Shown here: piece after piece, positions 1 to 9,379 of the stretch
Numbering within the stretch: position 1 is the first letter of the stretch
Layout of the letters: every line of letters begins with the position of its first letter
NCBI GenBank assembly: GCA_015680905.1
Contig: CM027380.1
Location: 105,305,001-105,369,000 of the forward strand
DNA length: 64,000 nucleotides
DNA from: Coptis chinensis
Lineage: Eukaryota > Streptophyta > Magnoliopsida > Ranunculales > Ranunculaceae
Direction: 5' to 3'
The notes under the pieces: generated by a model
The model's database searches: none
Told to the model about the DNA's origin: nothing
The model's input: only the letters and a program-made list of their open reading frames with translations
Translations under genes and position numbers: made by a program

Positions 1-1230
1 TGGTACGTGTCTTCTATATTGCGAGGTGGCACCAAATTAAAATCATCACTTGTCACATGCCTATGCTGACTCGTCATGCCTTTTAGGCCCGCAGAGTGGG
101 TCCACTTAGTATGTCAAGTGGCGGCATCGATTTTGGCGTTTTTACAACTTTCTGTCTTTGCGTAGAGTTTGTCGCCCTGGTTGCTCTGGCAGTTCACTAG
201 CCAATGTCGGCACCCCGATTTATCAGATTTGAGTTTCGGAAGTTTGCTGCTTCTTTATATGTGGACCCGTTCTGACTGGTTTTGTTTTTTGGAAACTTTG
301 GCTCTAGTCAGGCTCTATTGGGCTTCACTGGGGTTAAGTGGGAAACTTCAAATATTCTAGTATTCCCGTATTTCGATGCATGTTTTATCATTATATTCAT
401 TTTAAATGCGGAAACCTGTAAAAGTACGAAAATATAATTATTACATGATTATTAAACACATAATCGACCAAAATGTTATGTCTCTCGGGGTTTAATATTA
501 TAGTTTTGGGTGCTTATCATTTACCAAAAAAAAAAACGTGTCTATAATCTATACAGAGTTTTTAGCGGAGGGGAGGGGGCAAGGGGCAACGAAGGACCTT
601 CGTCTAGAATTTTTTTGCGGCTAGACAAGACTAGCCATGAACTCTCATATTCTCCACTCATAGCTCCTAGAAGACAAAAGAAACATTACAAAACTCAAAG
701 GTTATTCTGTAATCTCAGGAGTGTTTCATTTGAATTGTTACTACACAAATCCCATGTGGACACAGATCACATATGAAATTCAAAATATGAAATCCAAAAG
801 GTCGATCAATGCCAAATTTCAAAGGTTATTTTGAAGACAGAAATCATAAATAATAAAAATAATAATAAAAACACCCATTTTTTGGAATGATTAAAGGGAA
901 AAAAGGAATGGAGAGAAAAGAAGATGAAGAGCCAAGGAGATTACTTTGATTGTGGGAGATGTGAAGGTCGGCATCTAGTGTGCGTTGGAGTGCAATGAGG
1001 AAAATGTATTTTGAGAGGGGAGGTGTTTGTGAGAAAAAACCCAAAAAAGGTAAAATGGGTATTCTGAAAAAATGAAACACAAATAAAAAAGTTCAACTCT
1101 AAACTTATCCAAAACTGGAACCTTTATTTCATATTTTGAAAAACTGGGTGGGCTTTAGCTATAATTCATAAAGTCAATAGGTTTTAGGCTAATAAAAGCC
1201 GGAATCAGGGTTTTGAACCTAGTTTTATGT
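1..1230. other. AT-rich intergenic DNA, no gene seen
   Basis: No reading frame here resembles a known protein. The open stretches are short, low in complexity or unconvincing in both strands. The only structure I can support is a stretch at about 430-520 that is repeated in inverted orientation near 6235-6325 and is listed separately. Confidence 0.5.
430..520 (+). repeat. Dispersed repeat, inverted copy near 6235-6325
   Basis: The stretch ending in CGGGGTTTAATATTATAG and GGGTGCTTATCAT matches the reverse complement of about 6235-6325 (GATAAGCACCCAAG, TATAAACCCCG, GAGACAC). The similarity continues outward through an ATAATC-ACCAA motif. It is probably part of an old transposon or LTR. I cannot assign a family. 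Confidence 0.45.
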
Positions 1231-1454
1231 TAAGAGTATATAAGTATCAGTTTCAAATTTTCAATAAAGTGTACCAAAGAAATTCTTGAAAAAAAAACGT
1301 ACGCTATGTAGAAGAAGATTTAAGGGTACAGGCGTACATCAATGGATTTGTTAGGATTCCATCTACATTCACTAAAATACATGTACAAGTACAACTAGTC
1401 TTTTCTTCTTTCAAAACTAGCATAGAAGTGTTACGAGGATAGCAATTAGCAACT
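1231..1454 (+). repeat. Direct repeat, copy 1 of a duplicated block
   Basis: This block from TAAGAGTATATAAG to GCAATTAGCAACT recurs at 1854-2057 with only small indels and substitutions. The two copies flank about 400 bp that contain a transporter-like fragment. The high identity indicates a fairly recent local duplication. Confidence 0.85.
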
Positions 1455-1711
1455 AATCCATGAGATTTGGAGCATGTCCTGTTACTGAATCAACAATAGC
1501 TGCCATTGGGACTTCAATTGTGAGGCTAAAGGTTAAAAGGTTCAATCGCCGTCTGTGGCAACAATATGTACTCACTTTGCAAGTACCGCAGCAAATGCCA
1601 ATAAAGAACAGAAAAAATCCCCCTGATAAAAATCCAAAGATGCTTCTCGGGGACTTTTGGAATTTAGAAGTGACGAAAGAAGGGCTAGAACAAAGCGCCC
1701 GCCATGGATAG
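1447..1711 (-). pseudogene. Possible C-terminal fragment of an SLC35F5-like DMT transporter
   Basis: On the minus strand one frame reads SLTIEVPMAAIVDSV followed by TGHAPNLMD. This resembles, from memory, the last transmembrane segment and loop of plant SLC35F5-like drug/metabolite-transporter proteins, in which a short loop follows an amphipathic helix. The frame is not open upstream and no complete exon can be drawn. At the low-coordinate end the match stops at the 1231-1454 repeat, so the gene appears cut there. A clearer exon of the same type of protein lies at 7643-8020 on the same strand, so the two may be remnants of one gene. A family search would decide. Confidence 0.35.
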
Positions 1712-1853
1712 CATACACGTACACTTTAACTGAGGTACCACCTCAGTAGGCAACAGAGCTAAAGTTTCAATTGCAATGGTCGTCATCTGTGAATTGAATC
1801 TGCTTCGGAAGCACGAAGTGCTTTCGTATCTCTTTGCTCCAAAAATATTTATT

Positions 1854-2057
1854 TAAGAGTATATGACTATCAGTTTCAATAAATTGTACCAAAGAAATTC
1901 TTGAAAAAAAAAGCGTACGCTATGTAGAAGAAGATTTAAAGGTGTACATCAATGGATTTGTTAGGATTCCATCTACATTCACTAAAATACATGTACAACT
2001 AGTCTTTCTTCTTTCAAAACTAGCATAGAAGTGTTACGAGGATAGCAATTAGCAACT
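1854..2057 (+). repeat. Direct repeat, copy 2 of the duplicated block
   Basis: This is the second copy of the 1231-1454 block, lacking a few short stretches such as a GTACAAGT unit. Both copies end at the same GCAATTAGCAACT motif, which supports a clean duplication boundary. Confidence 0.85.
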
Positions 2058-3270
2058 GCAAGTAGTTGTTACTTTCTTCTTTGATACGTATCAACAACTA
2101 ACACAATCTATTATGTAGAAACTCAATTATTAAATCAAACGCAAACGCAGTAGGTAGGATAGCAAACATTGAGAGAACACTGAATCATAATTCATAAATA
2201 ACAAACACAACATGTTAAGCAAACCGCATAAAAATAGCAGAAATACAATGACACTAATTAGCACCAATGCACCATGACTATTCCACATGCACCACGCCAC
2301 CACCAAATGATAGCTGTAGCCAGGCAATGGGCTAGCTTTATGGGCCAAGGATAATGGCACCAGTGAATATTATTGCACGTATGATGGGTAAACTTTCTTT
2401 AATTAATGGGCTTTTAGTTAAAATATTTTTCCGCTTTATGGGATTTCGACGCCACGCCCAGTGGATCTAAGCCCGCCGTAGTCGTCATTACGATATACTT
2501 GAAAAAAACACACTTAGTTTGTGTTTTAAACGGAACGTCTCATTAAAAAAAAAAAAAAAAAAAGGTTTAAAAAATGCGGGACATAAAAAACGTATAATAC
2601 GTAGAAGAACGGGAAAACCGATGATAAAGAATATGATGGATAAGGAGTTTGATTTTTTTTATAAGAGTTGAAAAAAAAATGAGCACAAAAAATAAAAATA
2701 AAAATAATACAAATGAAATAAAATTTAAATACATGAAGATATCAAGTTATCAATTACTCATCCAAATACTATAAATTTTAGATTCAGTACCAAAACATGA
2801 CCCTAAATAAGATACTACTAATTACCAACCATAATGATATAATCAAATACTACAAATAACTTTAAAATTTCCAAATATTAATAGTCCAAAACAAAATAGA
2901 CTGAATAAAGATGTCTCAATAAGTCAATCTAACGCCTACTCTTCAAAAAGATAAACTCTAAAACCCCTTTTTCTTCTCTCTTTTACTTTTAGATTAAAAA
3001 ATAAAAATAAAATAATAATAATAAAGTTTTAAACAGGAGATTTTCAAAATCTCGCAATAAAAATGTTTTTTAAGTTTAAAACGTTTAAAATGCGATATTT
3101 TGAAAAACTCCGATTTTAAACTGATACAAGACGTCTTACCAATTTAAAAGGTTTTAAATGTGTTTTTTTTTTAATAAAACACATAACTTGGTGACAATGC
3201 CACCATGCATGAAAGATAACAAAACGCAAGGATAATTTGGTAATTAGAGGCAGCATCTAATGCGCTCACT
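2058..3270. other. AT-rich intergenic DNA, no gene seen
   Basis: The stretch has many homopolymer A and T runs and no convincing coding frame, RNA gene or transposon terminus on either strand. Confidence 0.5.
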
Positions 3271-3273
3271 TTT

Positions 3274-3283
3274 CTATAAATAG
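3274..3283 (+). promoter_or_regulatory. TATA box (CTATAAATAG)
   Basis: A strong plant-type TATA element lies about 280 bp upstream of the small spliced ORF at 3554. Between them is a pyrimidine-rich leader with a possible 5'-UTR intron (a GTATGG donor near 3475 and a T-run plus AG acceptor near 3522). Confidence 0.4.
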
Positions 3284-3553
3284 CGCTCATTTGAAGTTGA
3301 GTTCCAAGTGAACCTCCATTTAAGCTCCATTAAAAGAGTTCATTGAACCATTTGTGCTTATATAAAAATTTGTTTAGGAAATTCGTAATTAACTCATTTC
3401 ACTCTCTTTCTCTCTGTTTTCGTTTTGTTCTATTTCAGTTAATAATAATTTAGGGTTTCTTGAAAACAAGTATGGAACCGAGTTCAACTGATCAAATTTA
3501 ACCTTGTGTGTTTTTTTTTAGATTATAGATAGTCAAACCTATTTATACTTTAA

Positions 3554-3764
3554 ATGGAGGAATCAGAGACTAAAATTTCCAATCTAGGTATGTTAGTTCT
3601 TGATCCTCTTTTTCCTTTCGTGTTTCATGGTTGGAACTAATTATTGTACTAAATGTCCTCTTGAAACAGATGAATTCGAGTTGGAACCTGGTGGGTTGGA
3701 TTATTTGAACAAAGAGGTTGTTCCCAAAGGAAAGAAGAGCCCCTCTAATTGCAGCCAACTATGA
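3554..3764 (+). CDS. Small spliced ORF of 42 aa, function unknown
   Basis: Two exons can be read, 3554-3587 and 3670-3764. They are joined by an 82-bp intron with a GTATGT donor and a TTGAAACAG acceptor. The join is in phase and gives a 42-residue acidic-to-basic peptide starting MEESETKISNLDEFELEPGG and ending in KKSPSNCSQL. The splice sites, the upstream TATA box and the pyrimidine-rich leader look gene-like. The product matches no family I recognise. It could be the truncated N-terminus of a larger protein; a FAR1/FHY3-like N-terminus is conceivable but not shown. Transcript data would be decisive. Confidence 0.3.
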
Positions 3765-4406
3765 GTATACGCATAGATGTATACACTACCACATAACTAA
3801 TTGTCTACAAAATCTTCAAACTATAAAGACTCGCACCCCCTAATTTTTTTTAGCAAACTTCCACTACTACACCCCCAAATTTTTTTCAACTATAGTGAGT
3901 ATATAATCAACACAAAAAATAGTATGAAAAAAAAAACTAATAAAAAACATTCCAATAAACCAATGTTTTTTTTTACTTCTATTTTTGCCTTTACAAAATT
4001 ATCATTTATCATTTATTTTGAGTCTAAAACCATTAAAGATGAACAAATGTGTCTTTGAATGTTTGATGGGTTAATGAAGCTAAAACAAATAGCAAAAGGC
4101 CCAAAGCCTAACCGGTTAGTTTACATAATTCTAATCACCCATAACAAACCCGTAAGCTCTTACTCCTTTCTCTCACTCTCAGTTCTTAAACAAGCATTAG
4201 ACCTCAACAAAAAAAAAAAAAAAATTCAGAAAAGACTTGCGGCGCAGCTTGTTGCACATTTGCCCTAATTATTTGTAAAACTTGTTATCATTATCAATAA
4301 AATTTCCACTTTCAAGGTAATTTGTCTCCACATAATAGTAGGGTTATATAAACTTATAGTATTATAAGAAGTTAAAAATTTGTTGAATTGGTGTAGACTA
4401 CTTGTG

Positions 4407-4409
<3 letters not shown>
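3765..4409. other. Intergenic, low complexity, no gene seen
   Basis: The stretch is A/T-rich with long A and T runs. The open frames here are low-complexity, rich in Lys, Phe and Ser, and are not credible as proteins. Confidence 0.45.

Positions 4410-4472
<63 letters not shown>
4410..4472. repeat. (AT)n microsatellite
   Basis: An uninterrupted AT dinucleotide run of about 63 bp directly abuts the left arm of the foldback element. A shorter run at 4868-4890 lies just beyond its right arm, so the element sits in, or is flanked by, an AT microsatellite. Confidence 0.95.
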
Positions 4473-4477
<5 letters not shown>

Positions 4478-4857
4478 GACCTTAAATAAGGACCTTAAAT
4501 AAGTACCAAATCTAAAACACCCATAACTTCACCTACAAAATGATTTAAACCCTAATCTTTTGTGCATATGATCTGCTAACCATAAAGAACATCTCTACAA
4601 AAATTCAACTCGTTTGACAATTTTTAACACTGGCAAAAGATGATTGCAAAAACTAGATATTTATGGACCTTTATATATATTTTCAAAAGTGGAAAACAAT
4701 TTTATCTAAGTTAAAGGATATCAAACGAGTTGAATTTTTGTAGAGATGTTATTTATTTATAGTTAGTAGATCATATGCACAAAAGATTAGGGTTTAAATT
4801 ATTTTGTAGGTGAAGTTGTGGGTGTTTTAGATTTGGTACTTATTTAAGGTCCTTTTA
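4473..4857. mobile_element. Foldback element with about 140-bp inverted arms
   Basis: The left arm (about 4473-4617) and right arm (about 4721-4857) are near-perfect reverse complements, separated by a spacer of about 100 bp. The outer end of both arms reads AAAAGGACCTTAAATAAG, and the inner part contains ATTCAACTCGTTTGA. A 14-bp duplication (GGACCTTAAATAA) occurs only in the left arm. No coding capacity is present. The size, the long arms and the insertion in an AT run fit a foldback or MITE-like non-autonomous DNA transposon. Because of the AT repeat, a TA target duplication cannot be distinguished from the flank. Confidence 0.75.
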
Positions 4858-4890
4858 GGAGCCGGGCTATATATATATATATATATATAT

Positions 4891-5521
4891 CGGGCCGGCT
4901 ACGTTGACATACTATTCTAACATACTATCTTGACATATCCAGCCGACCCTCAGATCAAACAAAATCTAATGGCCAGATCTACTTATAGAAAACCAAGCAA
5001 ATAAAAGAAAATGGGCCACAAATAACGGGGGCGAAAGTTGTATTAATTAATGGCTTAAGTAGTTAACTTCGTTAGTCCATATTAAATTTTTAGTAGTCAA
5101 CGCACTCTAGTTTTGTAAATTGAAATAAATGCATAATTTTGTTGATTTTTATTGTTTAGACCTTCTGACAAAAAAAATAAAAATAAAAAATTGAGGTGGG
5201 CATATAATCTCGCATCCCCGGCTTAGAATCATGACTCCGTCCTGAGTATACCATGAGCTATCAATTCAATATTTATTTACAGAATTGCATCAGAAAATTA
5301 GGCATTGACATTCTTGGATCGATTTCCAACGTATGATGTTTACCGAACTACTTTTTCAGTATATTCTCTTGATGTTTGTTATATCACATCGTACACCTTA
5401 GCTCTTAATTGCCTCAATATGTGTTTTACAAACACTACTTACAAAATTGATACAAACTAGTCTAGTGACATTTGTAGAGGTCTAGAGTTGCATCGTAAGC
5501 TTTGGTAGCGATCAATACTGA
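4891..5521. other. Intergenic, no gene seen
   Basis: The sequence is unique-looking with no convincing open frame. It is rich in AT and carries no terminal repeats that I can detect. Confidence 0.45.
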
Positions 5522-5530
5522 TTATTACAA

Positions 5531-5712
5531 GGGTAATTTCCCGATTAGACCATGATAATGTCAATTCCTTTCCAATTCGAACATTGTCAGCAACTCAGTG
5601 CAAAAAGTTGCTGACATTAATCCACTAATTGCTGAAAAAATGTGCCGAGTAGCAATTTGTGGTCTAATTGGAAAGGAATTGACATTATCATAGTCTAATC
5701 AGGAAATTACCC
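5531..5712. mobile_element. MULE-type MITE with 9-bp target duplication
   Basis: This 182-bp element starts GGGTAATTTCCCGATTAGAC and ends with the imperfect complement GTCTAATCAGGAAATTACCC. The inverted arms run about 47 bp. It is bounded on both sides by the perfect 9-bp direct repeat TTATTACAA (5522-5530 and 5713-5721). A 9-bp duplication with extended terminal inverted repeats is the hallmark of Mutator-like elements. It carries no ORF. Confidence 0.85.
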
Positions 5713-5781
5713 TTATTACAATGATGAAAATAAGTACTGCATGAGACATGACTCTCAGATTCAATATACTCTCCGGGGGAC

Positions 5782-5964
5782 ATGAAAATTTCTACTGATA
5801 GTGATTCCAGCAAAAAGATATCGCCATTAGATAAATCTAGGCATGATAGTAAAGATTTGAAACAGAAGATGCTCCACGGCACAAGAATTGCGAGAAGAAC
5901 CCTTGAAAAATCCAAGCCTCCACTTGCACCAAAGTCAAACATTGTCATAAGGGCAATATCCTAA
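5782..5964 (+). CDS. Short unrecognised ORF of 60 aa, possible exon
   Basis: The frame encodes a hydrophilic, basic peptide with the stretch LHGTRIARRTLEKSKPPLAP. Its composition is more protein-like than the surrounding noise. No splice structure, promoter or family could be assigned, and it lies just downstream of the MITE at 5531-5712. It may be an exon of a larger gene disrupted in the region, or it may be chance. Confidence 0.18.
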   Translation: MKISTDSDSSKKISPLDKSRHDSKDLKQKMLHGTRIARRTLEKSKPPLAPKSNIVIRAIS

Positions 5965-6081
5965 ACAAGGCTAAAAATGTACCATTTCTTCTCAATCCAA
6001 GCAAAAACACCAATTTTGACCAATTCAACAAAAATTTGACACTTTTGCTCTTGCCCATGTGAAGACAAATAATTTTCTCTC

Positions 6082-6082
<1 letters not shown>

Positions 6083-6115
<33 letters not shown>
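6083..6115. repeat. Poly(A) tract of about 33 bp
   Basis: An uninterrupted A run is followed by a pyrimidine-rich stretch with CTCTC repeats. It could be the tail of a retroposed sequence, but no upstream parent is recognised. Confidence 0.9.
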
Positions 6116-6116
<1 letters not shown>

Positions 6117-6332
6117 ACTTTTCTCTCCTCTCTCCTTGTCCCTTTATGTGCAACTCTCTCTTCTCCAACATTCTCTCTTCTCCTTCTCTAACACTCTTCA
6201 TGTACAGTCCATTAAGTAGCAATACATTAAAATAATGTTACTGATAAGCACCCAAGTTTGTATTATAAACCCCGTAGAGACACTACGAATTGGTTGATTA
6301 TAAGTTTCTAACCTTAAATCGGTTATATATAT

Positions 6333-6528
6333 GAGTTCGTCTACTCCGAGGATATCCTCATAGGGACGCCAGCCGAGACCGTTGGATTTCGGATCCAACG
6401 GTCCGAAAATAAAAAACAAACCCATATTCTCTCTCTTCCTTTTTGTTTTTGATTTTCGGACTATTGGATCCGTCCAACGGTATTGGAACACTCATCCCTA
6501 TAGGGACATCCTGGTGGTAGCCCAGGCC
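6333..6528. mobile_element. Short MITE, same family as 28304-28516
   Basis: The element starts GAGTTCGTCTACTCC and GAGGATATCCTCATAGGGAC. It ends CTATAGGGACATCCTGG and GGTAGCCCAGGCC, so the ends form imperfect inverted repeats. Internally it has a TTGGATTTCGGATCCAACGG palindrome. A diverged copy lies at 28304-28516 with a clean 8-bp target duplication. The flanks here are TATATAT-like on both sides, consistent with but not proof of a target duplication. Confidence 0.65.
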
Positions 6529-6824
6529 TATATATTATCTGTTTAAATCGGTTGCATCAGCCAGTACCCTGCCAATTAGCGTGAGTCATGTTCAGTGAGT
6601 CGATATGACGATATTACATGGAACTATGGGAGTGATGGGACACAGAAAGATCTTTTAACTTTATTCTATCATAATCAATTAGCATTAATTAAGGGAGGTA
6701 AGAGGACTGCAATTGCATCATGATAAATTATGGTAAGAGTTACTTTGTTGATATTCCTAACACTACGTAACAGCAACACAAAAATGAAACCATTTCTGTC
6801 TCTTTGTTTTCTCCACAAACCTTC

Positions 6825-6831
6825 TATATAA
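6825..6831 (+). promoter_or_regulatory. TATA box of the EC1-like gene
   Basis: TATATAA lies 57-63 bp upstream of the EC1-like start codon in an otherwise pyrimidine- and A-rich leader. The spacing is normal for a plant gene with a short 5' UTR. Confidence 0.6.
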
Positions 6832-6887
6832 ATCAAACGCTTCCCACTTTCTTACACACAACTGCTCCTCGATCTCTAATATAAACA

Positions 6888-7313
6888 ATGGCATTCTCTT
6901 GTAAACAAATGATGATGTTCTTTCTCTATGTGCTACTAACATGGGCTATAGTATCCATGACCGGGGAAGCACGACCTTTGGCCTCGTCCCGTTCAACTTT
7001 AGCTGCTCGACTACAATTCGAGGACACATACAAGTGCTGGGAATCTTTGATTGAGCTTCGAGCATGTTCTGGTGAAGTCATTCTTTTCTTTCTCAATGGT
7101 GAAACATACTTAGGTCCTGGTTGTTGTCAAGCCATTCGGATCATTGAGCACAAATGTTGGCCTTCCATGCTTGGTTCACTTGGCTTCACTGACAAGGAAG
7201 GTGACGTACTCCGAGACTATTGTGACTCTACTGACTCTAGTACTACACCACCACCACCATCGCAATCGTCTATTGAACCCAATGAAATAGTGTCCAAGTC
7301 GACGTTACCATAA
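6888..7313 (+). CDS. EC1-like egg cell-secreted protein (prolamin-like domain)
   Basis: This intronless gene encodes 141 residues. Residues 1 to about 28 form a signal peptide: a hydrophobic core MMFFLYVLLTWAIV ending near GEA. It is followed by a prolamin-like domain with six cysteines at 50, 60, 79, 80, 90 and 112. The order C-WESL, C, adjacent CC, C-WPSMLGSLGFT and YC matches the EC1 (egg cell 1) family. In Arabidopsis, EC1 proteins are stored in egg-cell vesicles and secreted when sperm arrive, which helps activate the sperm for gamete fusion. The tail after residue 113 is Ser/Thr/Pro-rich and variable, as in relatives. The TATA box at 6825 and the polyadenylation signal at 7387 fit an intact gene. 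No frameshift is seen, so it is probably functional. The assignment to EC1 rather than another ECA1-type secreted cysteine-rich protein rests on the cysteine pattern and the FFLNGE and LGPGCCQAI motifs. Confidence 0.88.
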   Translation: MAFSCKQMMMFFLYVLLTWAIVSMTGEARPLASSRSTLAARLQFEDTYKCWESLIELRACSGEVILFFLNGETYLGPGCCQAIRIIEHKCWPSMLGSLGFTDKEGDVLRDYCDSTDSSTTPPPPSQSSIEPNEIVSKSTLP

Positions 7314-7386
7314 TTGAGTCCAATATGCATGATTACACTGTTTAATTCTCCTACAGTACTGTTCTACGTGTTCTGGCTATTGTTCA

Positions 7387-7392
7387 AATAAA
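7387..7392 (+). terminator. Polyadenylation signal (AATAAA)
   Basis: AATAAA lies 74 bp downstream of the EC1-like stop codon, inside T-rich sequence. It is a plausible near-upstream element for 3' end formation. Confidence 0.5.
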
Positions 7393-7620
7393 GGTCTTAT
7401 TTTAGTGTTTTATCAATGTTTGGGGTCCAAGTACGTCTTGGGTTCTTGCAGAAGCATGAGTCCGTATTCCATATTGTAAGTCAGTCTTTCACATTTTGAA
7501 ATTTGGTATGCTACTGTTATTTCATATTTATTATCAACATTTATGCCTTTTTCCTTCTAAATTACCATGAATACTAACACAGTTATCCTATGCACATAGA
7601 AAAATTGAATGCTTATTGAA

Positions 7621-8518
7621 GTGTGAGGATATAAAAACAAACCTTTACCGATTAGGAGACCAAACTGCTTCCAGCTGAAAAAGTGAAAAGGCTCCAAGTT
7701 TGTAATATTCAGTACAAGGGCAACTGGTAGGAATATTAAGAGGTTGAAAAGGCCTAAATATCCAAGTAGTTGCGCTATACTCACACGTCCACACTTTTCA
7801 TCCTCGTCTGGTATCCTCTTACGAATAATGGTGATAAATGAAGCATACAAGCATGCGGAAGCAAGAGCAAGAATGTCACCAAGCAGAGGCTTTGTATCAA
7901 TGATACTTAATTCAGATTCCATATCACCCAAGCTGACAATTACCGTTCCTCCAGCTTACTAACTTTAGCAATGTGAACCTCTCTCCCAAGAATATTAGAG
8001 AGAGCAAAAAGGTAAAAAGGCTAGATGTGCTGTTTAAGACGGTATTTGACTGCAGGAGAAAATAATACTAATTACAAGCTAGAAACAGGAAACACCGAAA
8101 CGGCATCTCTACCACATGTAACTAGACTTCATATATTTGACAGAATTTGATGGTCATCACCGTGCCATTCGTATTGAGGATCACCTAAGTTTGGAGATTA
8201 TCTAATTTTTCAGCTGATATAGGAACTAAAATTAGAATACCAAATGGTGTTCAAGAAGGAAGACCTGAACGGAAACATATATAGGGGAACCTCCTAGGCA
8301 TGTGTATTTGTGAGTTGTTAGTAGGATTCCTTAGATAATATGTAGTTTACAAACATCTGCTTGAAAACAGAATGAGGAGTAGACCTGTTACTAGTACCCT
8401 CCCTGATACTATGTAAATCTTTTCCAGTTTATTGTAGTTACTTAACTAGCCAAAATAATGTAAACAATTTAGATTAAACTGATGCATAATGAACAAATGC
8501 TAAAGGTATTTAGACACG
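7621..8518. repeat. Duplicated 0.9-kb segment, copy 1 (other copy 53649-54557)
   Basis: From GTGTGAGGATATAAAA to TATTTAGACACG this segment matches 53649-54557 almost throughout, and similarity stops abruptly at both ends. It contains one exon of an SLC35F-type transporter with flanking intron sequence on the minus strand. The other copy lies between copia fragments, so the segment has moved at least once. Confidence 0.9.
7643..8020 (-). pseudogene. SLC35F5-like (DMT superfamily) transporter exon, frameshifted
   Basis: On the minus strand an exon can be bounded by a CATCTAG acceptor (8021-8022) and a GTTTGTTT donor (7642). It encodes the central part of a plant SLC35F5/THI74-like drug/metabolite transporter. 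Recognisable stretches are FLGERFTLLKL, IVSLGD, DTKPLLGDILALASACLYA, KRIPDEDEKCGRV and the membrane segment LLGYLGLFNLLIFLPVALVL. Proteins of this family are multi-spanning membrane solute carriers with about ten helices; only about three or four helices are here. Relative to the other copy, 14 bases are missing near 7955, which breaks the frame between FTLLKLVS and GTVIV. No other exons are found in order nearby except a possible C-terminal piece at 1447-1711. Confidence 0.72.
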
Positions 8519-8730
8519 TGTAGGGGTCATATTTGTGACATGGGACATCAGAGGCGGCGAATGGTCCTTATGCCGTATAGTGAAGGGAAACCCGTGGCAG
8601 TGCATATGAGCCGCGGTAGCATAACCGGAGAACGCCGCCAGAAGGAGGGGTCATGTGGGACAGTCCGCGAATATGGATAGTGGCGAGCCGTTCTAAGGGA
8701 CGCGGTATGTCAACCACATACGGCGAATCA
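8519..8730. other. GC-richer unassigned spacer before the copia LTR
   Basis: About 210 bp of sequence, notably richer in CG dinucleotides than its surroundings, separates the duplicated segment from the copia LTR. I see no ORF, RNA or terminal repeat in it. It may be a remnant of another element. Confidence 0.3.
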
Positions 8731-9363
8731 TGTTGGAATCTCTTGTGTATTTCTAAATACTAGTGTGTGTGTGCAAAGTGGAGGAGATGAACAAATGGTG
8801 TTCTCTCCACTTTAGTGCATAGTAGATAGTCCCACATTGGTTATCCACCACATCGGGTAGGGTTCAGGCCTGGGCTTGGGCTTATTGTTGTGGGTAGTGG
8901 TTTGACCAATAGCCTAAACTTATTTTGCCTTTTTCTTGAACAGCAAGTTTCAGTGTTCTATTAGGAGTTGGTCTCTCTTCCTCCTAACCTCTATAAATAG
9001 GACTGTGAGTCCATAGAGAGAGTAGACTTGATCAGAAACTCAACTCAGAGAAACAAAAACTCAAACCAGTTCTTTTCTTCTTCTCTTCTTACTGTCAGCC
9101 GCCAGAGAGAGTTATATTGTTGTTCTAGAAGGTAGTCTGTTCTAGTGCAAAGTCAGGCTACTGTTAACCATTGAATCTTGTGAGGAAGACGCCACAGTTG
9201 CCTTTCTGCACCATTGGAAGGGGCGAAATCTTTCCTTAAGGACAGCCTAATCCGCGCCTTGGTTATTCTCAGTTACTGCTGTCCCTTGTCTTATCATTGC
9301 TACTGCTGTCTACTGTTCCTTCTGTTCTACTTTAGTTGCTGTGTTCATACAACTATTCTAACA
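8731..9363 (+). repeat. 5' LTR of the copia element
   Basis: The LTR is bounded by TGTTGGAAT and ATTCTAACA, a near-perfect 9-bp terminal inverted repeat, which fixes its ends. It contains a TATA box (8992-9000). The first about 600 bp are repeated at 13793-14393. Confidence 0.9.
8992..9000 (+). promoter_or_regulatory. LTR promoter TATA box (TATAAATAG)
   Basis: A canonical TATA element sits about 260 bp into the LTR and is preserved in the other LTR near 14059. It should direct the genomic transcript of the element from roughly 9030. Confidence 0.6.
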
Positions 9364-9379
9364 ATCTTAAGGAAAGAAT
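9364..9379 (+). other. Primer-binding-site position, not tRNA-Met-like
   Basis: The bases directly after the LTR read ATCTTAAGGAAAGA. They do not start with TGG and so do not match the initiator-tRNA primer site TGGTATCAGAGC used by the other elements in this window. Positions 9366-9377 are instead a perfect 12-base complement of 9229-9240 within the same LTR. Confidence 0.45.

Noticed and set aside
1460..1711. An 83-codon plus-strand frame as a gene
   Set aside because: It is antisense to the transporter-like fragment and resembles no protein.
6888..8020. A divergent operon-like pairing of EC1-like and SLC35F-like sequences
   Set aside because: Plant nuclear genes are not organised in operons, and the transporter sequence is a frameshifted exon also found elsewhere.
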